Shown piece by piece: positions 28,194 through 36,499 of a stretch of DNA of 64,000 bases (position 1 is the first letter of the stretch; each line of letters starts with the position of its first letter). Source of the DNA: Amycolatopsis sp. A133 (GTDB lineage: Bacteria; Actinomycetota; Actinomycetes; Mycobacteriales; Pseudonocardiaceae); NCBI RefSeq assembly GCF_031082405.1, contig NZ_JAVHJU010000007.1:310001-374000 (forward strand). The letters are read 5' to 3'. The position numbers and the translations under genes are program-made. The notes under the pieces are model-generated. The model did not search any database. It saw nothing but the letters and a program-made list of their open reading frames with translations, and was not told where the DNA came from.

Positions 28194-28921
28194 CGCCGGG
28201 CCTCCAGGTCCGAGGCGTCCAGCAGCTTCCGCGTGTACGCGTGCTTCGGCTGCGTCAGCACTTCGCGCGTCGAGCCCGCTTCGACGATCTCGCCGTCCAG
28301 CATCACCAGCACGCGCTCACACACCGAAGCCACGACAGCAAGATCGTGCGTGATGAAGAGGAGCGAGCTTTCACGTGAAAGCTCGGTCTTGATGAGCGAG
28401 AGGATCTGGGCTTGGACGGTGACGTCGAGGGCGGTTGTCGGCTCGTCGCAGATCAGCAGCGACGGCTCGTTCGCCAGCGCCATCGCCAGCACCACCCGCT
28501 GCCGCTGGCCGCCGGACAGCTGGTGGGGATAGGCGCGGGCGGTGCCGGGCAGGCCCACCGCGGACAGCAGGTCCTCGGCGCGGTGACGGCGCCCGTGGAT
28601 GCGGCCGGGCTCGGTGACCTGGCGGCCGACGCGCATGGCCGGGTTCAACGCCGTCATCGGCTCCTGGAACACCATGGCCAGCTCGTCGCCGCGCAGCCGG
28701 GAGAGGTCTTTTTCGGACATTCCGAGCAGCTCGCGGCCGTGCAGGGAAACCGAGCCGGACGCGGGCAGCTCCTCAGGCAGCAGGCCCATGATCGCCAGCG
28801 CCGTCAGCGACTTGCCGGACCCGGACTCGCCGATCAGGCCGACGCGCTCACCTGCGCCGATCTCGAAGGAGACGTCCCGGACCAGCGAAGAGACGCTGAG
28901 GCCGCGCACCGAAAGCGTCAT
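28190..28921 (-). CDS. Peptide-type ABC transporter ATP-binding protein (DppD/OppD-like)
   Basis: A 243-residue ATPase that begins MTLSVRGLSVSSLVRDVSF and carries Walker A GESGSGKSL, the MVFQEPMTALNPAMRVG Q-loop region, signature LSGGQRQR and Walker B LLICDEPTTALDV. The ATG at 28919-28921 is chosen because it overlaps the permease stop (ATGA); the open frame further upstream lies in the permease gene. It lacks the long Cys-rich C-terminal extension of classical DppD. A 20-bp palindrome sits inside the coding region at 28365-28384. Confidence 0.88.
   Translation of the reverse strand: MTLSVRGLSVSSLVRDVSFEIGAGERVGLIGESGSGKSLTALAIMGLLPEELPASGSVSLHGRELLGMSEKDLSRLRGDELAMVFQEPMTALNPAMRVGRQVTEPGRIHGRRHRAEDLLSAVGLPGTARAYPHQLSGGQRQRVVLAMALANEPSLLICDEPTTALDVTVQAQILSLIKTELSRESSLLFITHDLAVVASVCERVLVMLDGEIVEAGSTREVLTQPKHAYTRKLLDASDLEARR
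28365..28384. repeat. Perfect 20-bp palindrome around TTTCACGTGAAA
   Basis: The sequence is its own reverse complement over 20 bases and lies inside the DppD-like coding region. An 18-bp palindrome with the same TTTCACGTGAAA core occurs at 44783-44800 in a pseudogene. Coincidence is unlikely at this length, so it may be a species-specific motif or protein site. Confidence 0.5.
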
Positions 28922-29730
28922 ACGCGCGCCGCCAACCGGGGGTCCAGGCGATCGCGGAGGCCGTCGCCGAGGAGGTTGAAGCCCAGCACGGCGACGGCGA
29001 TCGCGATGCCCGGTACCAGCGCCAGCCGAGGCTGCACGGTCAGCAGTTCCTGCGATTCCTGCAGCATCCGGCCCCACGACGGCGTCGGCGGCCGCGTGCC
29101 GAAGCCGAGGAACGACAGCGCCGCCTCGGCGAGCACGGCGATCGCGAACGACACCGACGCCTGCACGATCAGCAGGCCGGAGACGTTCGGCAGCACGTGC
29201 CGCAGGGCGATGGTCAGCCGCGACCGCCCGCCGGCGCGGGCCGCGAGCACGAACTCGGTGCTCATCACCTGCAGCGTCCCGGAGCGGGCGATCCGCGCGA
29301 ACGACGGGATGGTGGCGATGCCGATCGCGACCATCGCGGTCAGCGTGCCGGCGCCGAACACCGCGCCGAACATGATGGCCAGCAGCAGCGCGGGGAACGC
29401 GAGCACGAGGTCGTTGACGCGCATGACGAACTCGCCGAGCTGCGTCGTCTCAGACATCCCGGCGAGGATGCCCAGCGGCGTGCCGATCACCGCGGCGATG
29501 CCGACGGCGACGACCCCCACGTACAGCGTCGTGCGGGCGCCGACCATGAGCTGGCTCAGCAGGTCGCGGCCGAACTTGTCGGTGCCGAACCAGTGGGAGC
29601 CGGTGAAGCCGAGCAGCCGGTGGGTCGCGTCGACCTTCACCGGGTCGAACGGCGTCCACGCGAACGACAGCAGCGCGGCCAGCACGACCAGGCCGACGAG
29701 CACCCCGCCCAGCACCAGATTGCGCATCAC
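28918..29730 (-). CDS. Peptide-type ABC transporter permease (DppC-like)
   Basis: The 270-residue permease has an N-terminal membrane segment, the DppC-type loop WFGTDKFGRDLLSQLMVGAR, and five further helices with the coupling loop EFVLAARAGGRSRLTIALRHVLPN. It is coupled by 4-bp overlaps with the DppB-like gene upstream and the DppD-like gene downstream. It forms the channel together with the DppB-like permease. Confidence 0.88.
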   Translation of the reverse strand: MMRNLVLGGVLVGLVVLAALLSFAWTPFDPVKVDATHRLLGFTGSHWFGTDKFGRDLLSQLMVGARTTLYVGVVAVGIAAVIGTPLGILAGMSETTQLGEFVMRVNDLVLAFPALLLAIMFGAVFGAGTLTAMVAIGIATIPSFARIARSGTLQVMSTEFVLAARAGGRSRLTIALRHVLPNVSGLLIVQASVSFAIAVLAEAALSFLGFGTRPPTPSWGRMLQESQELLTVQPRLALVPGIAIAVAVLGFNLLGDGLRDRLDPRLAARV

Positions 29731-30671
29731 GAACCCCGCAATCGCGGATCGAGCACGGTGTAGAGGACGTCGACGACGAAGTTGACCAGCAGCACGCCGG
29801 CCACCAGCACGAGCACGATCCCCTGCACGGTCAGCAGGTCACGCGCGGAGACGGCGTCCAGCAGCATCGAGCCCAGCCCGGGCAGCACGAAGACGCGCTC
29901 GACGACGACCGCACCGATCAGCAGCGTCGCCAGCTGCAGGCCCAGCACCGTCACCACGGGGACCGAGGCATTGCGGAGGCCGTGACGCACCAGCGCCTGT
30001 CCCGGCCGAAGGCCCTTCGAGCGCGCGGTGCGCAGGTAGTCCTGGCCGAGCGTGTCGAGCACCGCCGACCGGACGTACCGCGTGAGCACCGCACCCTGCA
30101 CCAGGCCCAGCGACAACGCCGGGAGGACCAGCCCGCGGACGAACTCGCCCGCGTCCTGGTCCGGCGGCGTCCAGCCGCCCGACGGCAGCCAGCGCAGCTG
30201 CACGGCGAAGATCTGCACGAGGATGATCCCGGCGAGGAAGGCGGGGATCGCAACGCCGATCTGCGACAAGCCCGAGACGCTCGCCCCCGACGCCTTCCGG
30301 TGCTTCACCGCGGCGAACGTCCCGGCCGGCACGGCGATCACCAGCGCCACCAGCATGCCCGCGCCGACCAGCCACAGCGTCACGCCGAGGCGGTCGAGCA
30401 GCTGCGGGCCGATCGCGTCCCGCGTCACGTAGGAACGGCCGAAGTCGCCGTGCAGCACGCCGCCGATCCAGTCGAAGTACTGCGTGACGAGCGGGCGGTC
30501 GATGCCGAACTCCGCGCGCGTCTTGGCGAGCAGTTCCGGCGTCGCGTTGACGCCGAGCGCGACCTGCGCGGGGTCGCCCGGCAGCACGGCCATGAACAGG
30601 AACACCACGATCGACGCGACCAGCACGCTGACCACGAAGATCGCCACCCGGCGCACCACCCTGGCCGTCAT
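29727..30671 (-). CDS. Peptide-type ABC transporter permease (DppB-like)
   Basis: The 314-residue permease starts MTARVVRRVAIFVVSVLVAS and shows six membrane segments. The DppB motif PGDPAQVALG lies after the first helix and the coupling loop LRTARSKGLRPGQALVRHGLRNA is clear. ATG 30669-30671 overlaps the binding-protein stop by 4 bp. It is the second gene of the operon. Confidence 0.88.
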   Translation of the reverse strand: MTARVVRRVAIFVVSVLVASIVVFLFMAVLPGDPAQVALGVNATPELLAKTRAEFGIDRPLVTQYFDWIGGVLHGDFGRSYVTRDAIGPQLLDRLGVTLWLVGAGMLVALVIAVPAGTFAAVKHRKASGASVSGLSQIGVAIPAFLAGIILVQIFAVQLRWLPSGGWTPPDQDAGEFVRGLVLPALSLGLVQGAVLTRYVRSAVLDTLGQDYLRTARSKGLRPGQALVRHGLRNASVPVVTVLGLQLATLLIGAVVVERVFVLPGLGSMLLDAVSARDLLTVQGIVLVLVAGVLLVNFVVDVLYTVLDPRLRGS

Positions 30672-32158
30672 CGCGGCGCCAGCCCGGTCAGGTCGAAGGA
30701 CTCGCTGACCTGGTTCGCCGCGAACCCGCCGACCTTCGCCTTCGCGGCGATCACGTTGGGGAACAGGAACAGCCAGTCCGCGGCCGCGTCGGTGTTCAGC
30801 TGCCGCGCCACCTGCTTCATGTCCGCGACCTGCTGCTCCGGCGTCCCGCTGTCGGCCTCGGCGAGCAGCTGCTGGACGCGCTTGCTGTCGTAGCCCCAGT
30901 AGTACTTCGGCTTCCCGAACGTCGTGATGTCCCGCGCCTCGACGTGCTGGATGATCGACAGGTCGTAGTCGTGGTCGGTGAACACCTGCTTGAGCCACAC
31001 CGCCGGGAAGTCGAGCGGCTCGATCGTGGTCCGCACGCCGACGTCGGCGAGCTGCGACTGGACGACCTGCGCGGCCGACACCGCGTACGGCAGGTTCGGG
31101 ATCCGCAGCCGCAGGTTCAGGTTCGTCACGCCGGCTTCGGACAGCAGCGCCTCGGCCCGCGCGGGGTCGAACGGGTGGACGTTCGACAGGTCCTCGTACC
31201 AGGGGTCGGTGGGCGGGACCATGCTGCCGATCAGCGTGCCCCGCCCGGCCCAGGCCGTGTCGAGCAACGCCTTCCGGTCGATCGCGTACGTCAAGGCCTG
31301 GCGCACGCGGACGTCGTTCAGCGGCGGCCGCGCGTTGTTCATGGCCAGCGTGACCTCGGAGTTCGTCGTGCCCTGGACGACCTGGAACCGGTCGTCGGCC
31401 TGGAACTGCGGGATCGAGTCCGGCGCGGTGATCGCCGAGATGACGTCGATGCCGTTGCTGAACAACGCGTTGTTCAGCGCGGTCGGGTCCTTGATGTACT
31501 TGAGGACGACCGTGCCGTACGCCGGTTTCCGGCCCCAGTACGCGGGATTCGCCTTGAGCACCACGGAGTCGCCGCGCTTGCGCGCCGCCACGACGTACGG
31601 CCCGGTGCCCACCGGCTTGTTCGCCAGGTCGGCGACGCCGGTGGGGCTGAACATCGCGCCGAGCCGGCTGGTGAGGCTGAACAGCCAGCCGTTGGACGGC
31701 TTCGACAGCACAACCCGCGCGTGGTCCGGCGCCACGACGTCGACGTGGTCGATGACGTCCATGTTCGCCTTGATCGAGATCGTCCAGTCCGTCTTCACGC
31801 GCATGAGGGAGAACTTGACGTCCTCGGCGGTGAAGGGTGCACCGTTGCTGAACTTGACGCCCGGCTGGAGCTGGAAGTCGTAGGTGCGCCGGTCCGGGCT
31901 GATCGTCCACGACTTCGCCAGCAGCGGCACGACCCGGCCCTGCGCGTCGAGCTTCACCAGGCCTTCGTAGACGTTGTAGAGCAGCGCCTGCGGAATGGCG
32001 GCGCCGTCGGTGCGGGTGAAGTCGAAGTTCGCCGGCTCCGCCGTGAAGCCGACGGAAAGTGTGTCCGGACCGGCGGAAACACTGGCCGACGAGCCGGCCG
32101 AGCAGCCGGACACCACGAGCAGCAGCGCCGCTGCCAGCACGTGAAGTCGGGCTTTCAT
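30668..32158 (-). CDS. ABC transporter substrate-binding lipoprotein (SBP family 5)
   Basis: The 496-residue protein has a signal peptide with lipobox LVVSGC (Cys19) and the SBP_bac_5 domain, including ALLYNVYEGLVKLDAQGRVVPLLAKSW and the VRQALTYAIDRKALLD block. It captures the substrate outside the membrane. It is the first gene of the eight-gene operon. Its ATG lies 20 bases from the palindromic operator at 32178-32192, and the GntR gene diverges from it. The co-transcribed amidase, ALDH and SDR suggest a non-peptide amide or an amine-derived compound as cargo, which is an inference. Confidence 0.88.
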   Translation of the reverse strand: MKARLHVLAAALLLVVSGCSAGSSASVSAGPDTLSVGFTAEPANFDFTRTDGAAIPQALLYNVYEGLVKLDAQGRVVPLLAKSWTISPDRRTYDFQLQPGVKFSNGAPFTAEDVKFSLMRVKTDWTISIKANMDVIDHVDVVAPDHARVVLSKPSNGWLFSLTSRLGAMFSPTGVADLANKPVGTGPYVVAARKRGDSVVLKANPAYWGRKPAYGTVVLKYIKDPTALNNALFSNGIDVISAITAPDSIPQFQADDRFQVVQGTTNSEVTLAMNNARPPLNDVRVRQALTYAIDRKALLDTAWAGRGTLIGSMVPPTDPWYEDLSNVHPFDPARAEALLSEAGVTNLNLRLRIPNLPYAVSAAQVVQSQLADVGVRTTIEPLDFPAVWLKQVFTDHDYDLSIIQHVEARDITTFGKPKYYWGYDSKRVQQLLAEADSGTPEQQVADMKQVARQLNTDAAADWLFLFPNVIAAKAKVGGFAANQVSESFDLTGLAPR

Positions 32159-32177
32159 TCGGCCTCCAGGTAAGTAC

Positions 32178-32192
32178 ACTGGTCTGACCAGT
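32178..32192. promoter_or_regulatory. GntR/FadR-type operator
   Basis: ACTGGTCTGACCAGT is a perfect 7-1-7 palindrome containing TGGTCnGACCA, the classical FadR-subfamily operator pattern. It sits midway between the divergent binding-protein gene (start 32158) and the GntR gene (start 32225), so the regulator probably controls both. Confidence 0.78.
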
Positions 32193-32224
32193 AGCCTGCA
32201 CCGAGCGGACGACGAGGTCAAGGG

Positions 32225-32971
32225 ATGCGGTTCGAACCGGTGGCTCCGGTCCGCGCGTACGAGCGGGTCGTCGAGCAGATCGAGCAGGCCGTGGTCAGCG
32301 GCGCGCTCCAGCCGGGGGAACGCCTGCCGAGCGAGCGTGAGCTGATGACGCAGTTCGGCGTCGGCCGCTCGACGGTCCGCGAAGCCCTGCGTGTGCTGCA
32401 GGCGGCCGAGATGATCCGGTCGCGGCCCGGGGACCCGCGCGGCCCGGAGGTGCTGGCCGCCTCGCCCGCCGCGTTGCACCGCTCGATGCACCGGCTGGCG
32501 CGCGCCGACCACGTCGGGCTCGCCGAACTGCTGCAGTTCCGGATGATCCTCGACGGCTCGGCGCACCTGCTCGCGGCCGAACTGCGCACCGAAGACGACC
32601 TGACCGGCCTCGACGCGGCGCTGGAGTCGATGCGCGAAGGCGTCTCGCGCGGTTATGCCGAGTTCAGCCGCGCCGACGTCGCCTTCCACGAGGTGATCGC
32701 CCGCATTTCCCGCAATCCCCTGCTGGTGATCAGCGAAGAAGTCGTGCGCGGGGTGGTGCTGGAACTGATCGAGGACAAGCTCGAGCACGCCAGCAACCGG
32801 ACGTCGCTGATGCGCACGTGGCTCGCACACCACGCCGAGGTGCTCGACGCGATCCGCGCGGCCGACGGCAGCGGCGCGGCGCACCTGGCCAAACAGGCGT
32901 TGTACGACAACTACGCCGAATACGTGCCCGCCGGGCAACGGCCGCTCCTCACGCCGTTGCTGCGGCCCTAA
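32225..32971 (+). CDS. FadR-subfamily GntR transcriptional regulator
   Basis: The 248-residue protein has an N-terminal winged helix-turn-helix (GERLPSERELMTQFGVGRSTVREALRVLQ, about residues 33-61) and an all-helical FCD effector domain. FCD metal ligands are plausible in the FRMILDGSAH region, the FHEVIARISRNP block and the HHAEVLDAI block. It likely represses the divergent uptake and catabolic operon, and itself, through the palindrome at 32178-32192. The effector is probably the imported compound or an acid intermediate. Confidence 0.88.
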   Translation: MRFEPVAPVRAYERVVEQIEQAVVSGALQPGERLPSERELMTQFGVGRSTVREALRVLQAAEMIRSRPGDPRGPEVLAASPAALHRSMHRLARADHVGLAELLQFRMILDGSAHLLAAELRTEDDLTGLDAALESMREGVSRGYAEFSRADVAFHEVIARISRNPLLVISEEVVRGVVLELIEDKLEHASNRTSLMRTWLAHHAEVLDAIRAADGSGAAHLAKQALYDNYAEYVPAGQRPLLTPLLRP

Positions 32972-32981
32972 ACTCGGCCGG

Positions 32982-34022
32982 GTGGATGCGACGAAACGCG
33001 ACGGCGTCGGGCTCGCGCTGTCCGGGGGCGGCTACCGCGCGATGCTCTTCCACGCCGGTGCGCTCTGGCGGCTCAACGAACTCGGCTGGCTGCCGAAGCT
33101 GACCACCGTCTCCAGCGTCTCCGGCGGGTCGGTCGCGGCGGGCGTGCTGGCGCACGCGTGGCACAAGCTGTGGTTCGGCGAAGACGGCGTCGCGGAGAAC
33201 TTCGGCAAGGAAGTCGTGCAGCCGCTGCGGAAGCTCGCCCGCACCAACCTCGACGTCCCGGTGACGCTGAAGGCGATGGTGATCCCCTGGCGCAGTGCCG
33301 GCGAAGAACTGGCGCGCCGGTACACGAAGCACCTCTTCGGCGACTGCTGCCTCGCCGACCTCGACCCGGCCGGGCCGAACTTCGTGTTCACCGCGACCAG
33401 CCTCCAGGACGGCTCGCTGTGGTGGTTCTTCCGGCAGCCCGGCCCGCACGGGCAGATCCCGCTCGCGACGGCGGTCGCCGCGTCGTCGGCCTTCCCGCCG
33501 ATGCTCTCGCCGGTGGTGATCCCCGACCCGCACCAGCCCGGCCGCAAGATCGTGCTCAGCGACGCGGGTGTGTACGACAACCTCGGCCTCGACCCGATCG
33601 AGAACCAGCGGGCGACCGTCCTGGTCAGCGACGCGGGCAAGAAGATGAGGCACGAGGCCAAGCCGAGGCACAACTGGCCGATGCAGCTGCTGCGCGTGCT
33701 GACCGTGATGGACAACCAGGTCCGCGAGCTGCGCACCGGTTCGCTGCTGAAGTCCTACGAGGACAAGACCTACGCCGGGACGTACTGGGCGACCTACAGC
33801 AACATCGAGAACTTCGAACTGCCGGACGCGCTGCCCGCCCCCGTCGAGCAGACCAGGAAACTCGCCGAGACGAAGACCCGGCTGACCAGGATGTCCGAAA
33901 CGACGCAGGACCAGCTGATCAACTGGGGGTACGCGGTCTGCGACGCGGGCATGCGGCGCTGGGTGTGCCCGGGCACGGAGCTGAAGCCCGAGTTCCCCTA
34001 CCCCGGCTCAGGCGTCGGCTAG
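32982..34022 (+). CDS. Patatin-like phospholipase family protein
   Basis: The 346-residue protein has the oxyanion hole GLALSGGGYRAMLFHAG at the N-terminus, the nucleophile elbow SSVSGGSVAAG (a GxSxG variant as in cPLA2-like patatins) and the catalytic Asp in LSDAGVYDNLG. No signal peptide is present, so it probably acts in the cytoplasm or at the inner membrane face on acyl lipids. GTG 32982 follows the GntR stop by ten bases and may be co-transcribed. Its 3' end overlaps the convergent sortase gene by 15 bp. Confidence 0.85.
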   Translation: MDATKRDGVGLALSGGGYRAMLFHAGALWRLNELGWLPKLTTVSSVSGGSVAAGVLAHAWHKLWFGEDGVAENFGKEVVQPLRKLARTNLDVPVTLKAMVIPWRSAGEELARRYTKHLFGDCCLADLDPAGPNFVFTATSLQDGSLWWFFRQPGPHGQIPLATAVAASSAFPPMLSPVVIPDPHQPGRKIVLSDAGVYDNLGLDPIENQRATVLVSDAGKKMRHEAKPRHNWPMQLLRVLTVMDNQVRELRTGSLLKSYEDKTYAGTYWATYSNIENFELPDALPAPVEQTRKLAETKTRLTRMSETTQDQLINWGYAVCDAGMRRWVCPGTELKPEFPYPGSGVG

Positions 34023-34589
34023 GTTCGCGTAGACGACGATGTTGTCCTGGTAGCTGTGCTCGGCGTGGTCGAACGCGCCACCGCAGGTGATCAGCCGCAG
34101 CTCCGGCTTGTTGCTGTTGCCGTAGACGGCCTCGCGCGGGAACGTGTCCTTCGGGACCTGCGTGACGCGGTCGACGACGAACTTCAGCTTCCGCCCGTCG
34201 CTGCGGTCGACGTCGACCTCGTCGCCGGGCGCGAGGTCCTTGAGCTTGAAGAAGATGCCGGGCTTCTTGTCGCCGTCGACGTGCCCGAGCACGATCGCCG
34301 GGCCGACGTCGCCGGGCACCGGCGAGAGCTTGTACCAGGCGGCCTGCATCGGCGTGTGCACCGACGGGACGGAGATCGTGCCGTCGGTCTTGACCGCCAC
34401 CGCGAGCAGGCTGGACTCCGCACCGATCTTGGGGATCTTCACCGACGTCGGGCGGAGTCCCTTGAACGGCACGGTCACGGGCACCGAAGGGGGAACGGGT
34501 GCAGGCGCGGCTGCCGGCGGCGCCGGGGTGCTGCAGGCGGCCAGCGTCAGGACGAGGGCGAGGGCCGCCCCCGCCCGCCGGACGGTCAC
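34008..34589 (-). CDS. Class F sortase
   Basis: The 193-residue protein has a lipobox-like signal (LTLAACSTPAPP) and Pro/Ala linker, then the sortase beta-barrel. The catalytic His is in IVLGHVDG, the Cys in LRLITCGGAFD about 65 residues on, and an Arg-Leu pair occurs at PELRL. Class F sortases are the actinobacterial group that attach surface proteins or act as housekeeping enzymes. It is coupled by GTGA to the upstream gene for a Thr-rich exported protein, its likely partner. Confidence 0.88.
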   Translation of the reverse strand: MTVRRAGAALALVLTLAACSTPAPPAAAPAPVPPSVPVTVPFKGLRPTSVKIPKIGAESSLLAVAVKTDGTISVPSVHTPMQAAWYKLSPVPGDVGPAIVLGHVDGDKKPGIFFKLKDLAPGDEVDVDRSDGRKLKFVVDRVTQVPKDTFPREAVYGNSNKPELRLITCGGAFDHAEHSYQDNIVVYANLADA

Positions 34590-35314
34590 CGGGCGGTGCC
34601 GCCGAAGCCGGTCTCGACGCCGCCCTTGGGGGCGACCTTGACCTGGGCCTTCGGTGCGGCGTTGCCGGCGGGGGCGGAACCGGTGGCCGTGGCGATCGGC
34701 GCGGTGCTCGACGTCGAAGAGCTGCTCGTGGCCGTGCTCGTCGACACCGGCGGCTGCTCTTGCTCGAACTCGACGATCCCGTAACCCTCGACGCCGTCGC
34801 AGGTCCAGCTGAACTTGGCGGTGGTCGTGCCGGCCGGGGCGTCGACCACGCGCACCGAGTAGTTCCAGTAGCGGCCGTCGGCCTCGTCCTGGTCCGGGCC
34901 GCCGGTGACGCTCAGGTACTGGGTCGCGACTCCGCCCGGCCTGCCGGACGCGCAGGCGATGACCAGGACGCCTTCGCCGCCGAGACCGACGAAGCCGGCG
35001 CCGGCGTTGTCCCGGTAGTCGTCCTTCGGCGGCTCGGCCGACTCCGGCGCCGAAGACGTGGTCTTCGGCGTCGTGGTGGTCGTGACCTCGGTCGTCGCCG
35101 GGGCTGACGTCGTCCCGGTGGTCGTGACCGGCGAGGACGGTGCCGTGGTCTCCGTCGAAGTCGGAGCCGTGGTGGTGGTCGTCGTCTCCGACGTGGTCGT
35201 GGTCGTCTCGGAGGTGGGAGTCTCGTCCTCCGCCAGCGCGGCGGGCGCGGCGGCGAAAGTGATCAGCGCACCGGCGGACACGATGCCCGCGACCCGGCTC
35301 AACGTTCTTCCCAC
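34586..35314 (-). CDS. Thr-rich exported surface protein, probable sortase partner
   Basis: The 242-residue protein has a signal peptide ending AAPAALAED, a Thr/Ser-rich stalk (about residues 30-85), a globular domain with two Cys (VLVIACASG and FSWTCDG) and a second Ser/Thr-rich stretch. The C-terminus reads KGGVETGFGGTAR. No LPxTG and no C-terminal membrane helix are present, but Gly/Thr-rich tails of this kind are found beside class F sortases. GTG 35314 has GGGAG five bases upstream and is preferred over a TTG at 35326. Sortase dependence is inferred from the operon. Confidence 0.6.
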   Translation of the reverse strand: MGRTLSRVAGIVSAGALITFAAAPAALAEDETPTSETTTTTSETTTTTTAPTSTETTAPSSPVTTTGTTSAPATTEVTTTTTPKTTSSAPESAEPPKDDYRDNAGAGFVGLGGEGVLVIACASGRPGGVATQYLSVTGGPDQDEADGRYWNYSVRVVDAPAGTTTAKFSWTCDGVEGYGIVEFEQEQPPVSTSTATSSSSTSSTAPIATATGSAPAGNAAPKAQVKVAPKGGVETGFGGTAR

Positions 35315-35375
35315 GGTGACTCCCAACGGCGGACGACCTACGACGTCGCGACTATCGAAGGTTCACCCGTCCGCG

Positions 35376-36416
35376 TTACTCCGAGAGGGCGAACGCCAGG
35401 TCGCGCCAAAGGTCCTCCGGGTCCTCGAGGCCGACGCTGAACCGGATCAGCCCGGGCGGCACGCGCTCCTCGCCGGGGAGCCACGCCCGCCGCTCGACCA
35501 GGCTCTCGACGCCGCCGAGGCTCGTCGCCGCCCGGATCAGCCGGACGGACGCGCAGCACCGGTCCGCCGTCGCGGCGTCGGCGAGCTCGAAGGCGACCAT
35601 CATCCCGAAGCCCGGGTAGCGCACCCGCCGGACCGCGGGGTGCCCGGCGAGCCGCTCGGCCAGCAACGCGGCGGTGCGGGACTGCTCGGCGAGCCGGACG
35701 GGCATGGTCCGCAGGCCCCTGAGGGCCAGCCACGCTTCGAGGGCGCCCGGCGTCGATCCGACCCGCGTCCGCGCGCCCCGCAGCTCGGCCGCGACGGCCG
35801 GGTCCTTGGCCACGGTGATGCCCAGGAGCAGGTCGCTGTGCCCGCCGATCAGCTTGGTCGCGCTGTGCACGACGACGTCCGCGCCGAGGTCGAGCGGCCG
35901 CTGCTGCAACGGCGTCGCGAAGGTGTTGTCGACGACGACCCGGCCGCGCGCGGCGGCGGCGATCGTCTCGATGTCCATCACGTCGAGGGTCGGGTTGGTC
36001 GGCGACTCCAGCCAGACCAGGTCGGCCGTCGCGGCCTCGGCGACCCAGGCACCGGTGTCGGTCGGCTCCAGCTCGGTGACGGCGAGCTTGCCGAGCTTCT
36101 GCGCGTGGGCCAGGACCCCGCGCGTCACGGCGTAGCTGAACGTCGGCACGGCGACCCGCGACCCGACCGGCAGCAGGTCCAGGACCGCGGACAGCGTGGC
36201 GACCCCGGACGCGAACGCCGTCGCCTGCCCGCCTTCCAGCGCCCCGACGGCTTCCTCGAGCGCGTGCCAGGTCGGCGTCCCGTCGCCGCGCGCGTACACA
36301 AAATCGCCACCGGCCTGGTAGGTGCTGGTGGCGACGAGCGGGGTGTTCAGCGGCTCACCGGGACCGTGCGGCCGGCCGGCGGCGATGGCCTTGGTGCGAG
36401 GCGTCCAGTCGTCCAT
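35376..36416 (-). CDS. Cys/Met metabolism PLP-dependent enzyme (cystathionine gamma-synthase-like)
   Basis: The 346-residue protein aligns with the trans-sulfuration family. The PLP Lys is in VVHSATKLIGGHSD (about residue 183), VVVDNTFATPLQQRPLDLGAD precedes it, and the final LIRFSVGLEDPEDLW block is intact. It is shorter than the usual 380-390 residues, with a gap between the VRRVRYPGF and MMVAFEL segments. The reaction could be gamma-synthase, gamma-lyase or another elimination. It starts 20 bases after the hairpin at 36436-36481. Confidence 0.8.
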   Translation of the reverse strand: MDDWTPRTKAIAAGRPHGPGEPLNTPLVATSTYQAGGDFVYARGDGTPTWHALEEAVGALEGGQATAFASGVATLSAVLDLLPVGSRVAVPTFSYAVTRGVLAHAQKLGKLAVTELEPTDTGAWVAEAATADLVWLESPTNPTLDVMDIETIAAAARGRVVVDNTFATPLQQRPLDLGADVVVHSATKLIGGHSDLLLGITVAKDPAVAAELRGARTRVGSTPGALEAWLALRGLRTMPVRLAEQSRTAALLAERLAGHPAVRRVRYPGFGMMVAFELADAATADRCCASVRLIRAATSLGGVESLVERRAWLPGEERVPPGLIRFSVGLEDPEDLWRDLAFALSE

Positions 36417-36435
36417 GCGCCCACAGTAACGACCC

Positions 36436-36481
36436 GTCGTGAGTGGTAAGGCGGGTTAGAACCCGCCTTACCACTCACGAC
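36436..36481. terminator. Perfect 22-bp hairpin, repeat family copy 3
   Basis: The arms 36436-36457 and 36460-36481 are exact reverse complements with an AG loop. Here the flanking genes run in the same direction, so it ends the aldo/keto reductase transcript just before the PLP enzyme gene. Confidence 0.8.
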
Positions 36482-36499
36482 CGGCCGGGGCAGAGCGCG

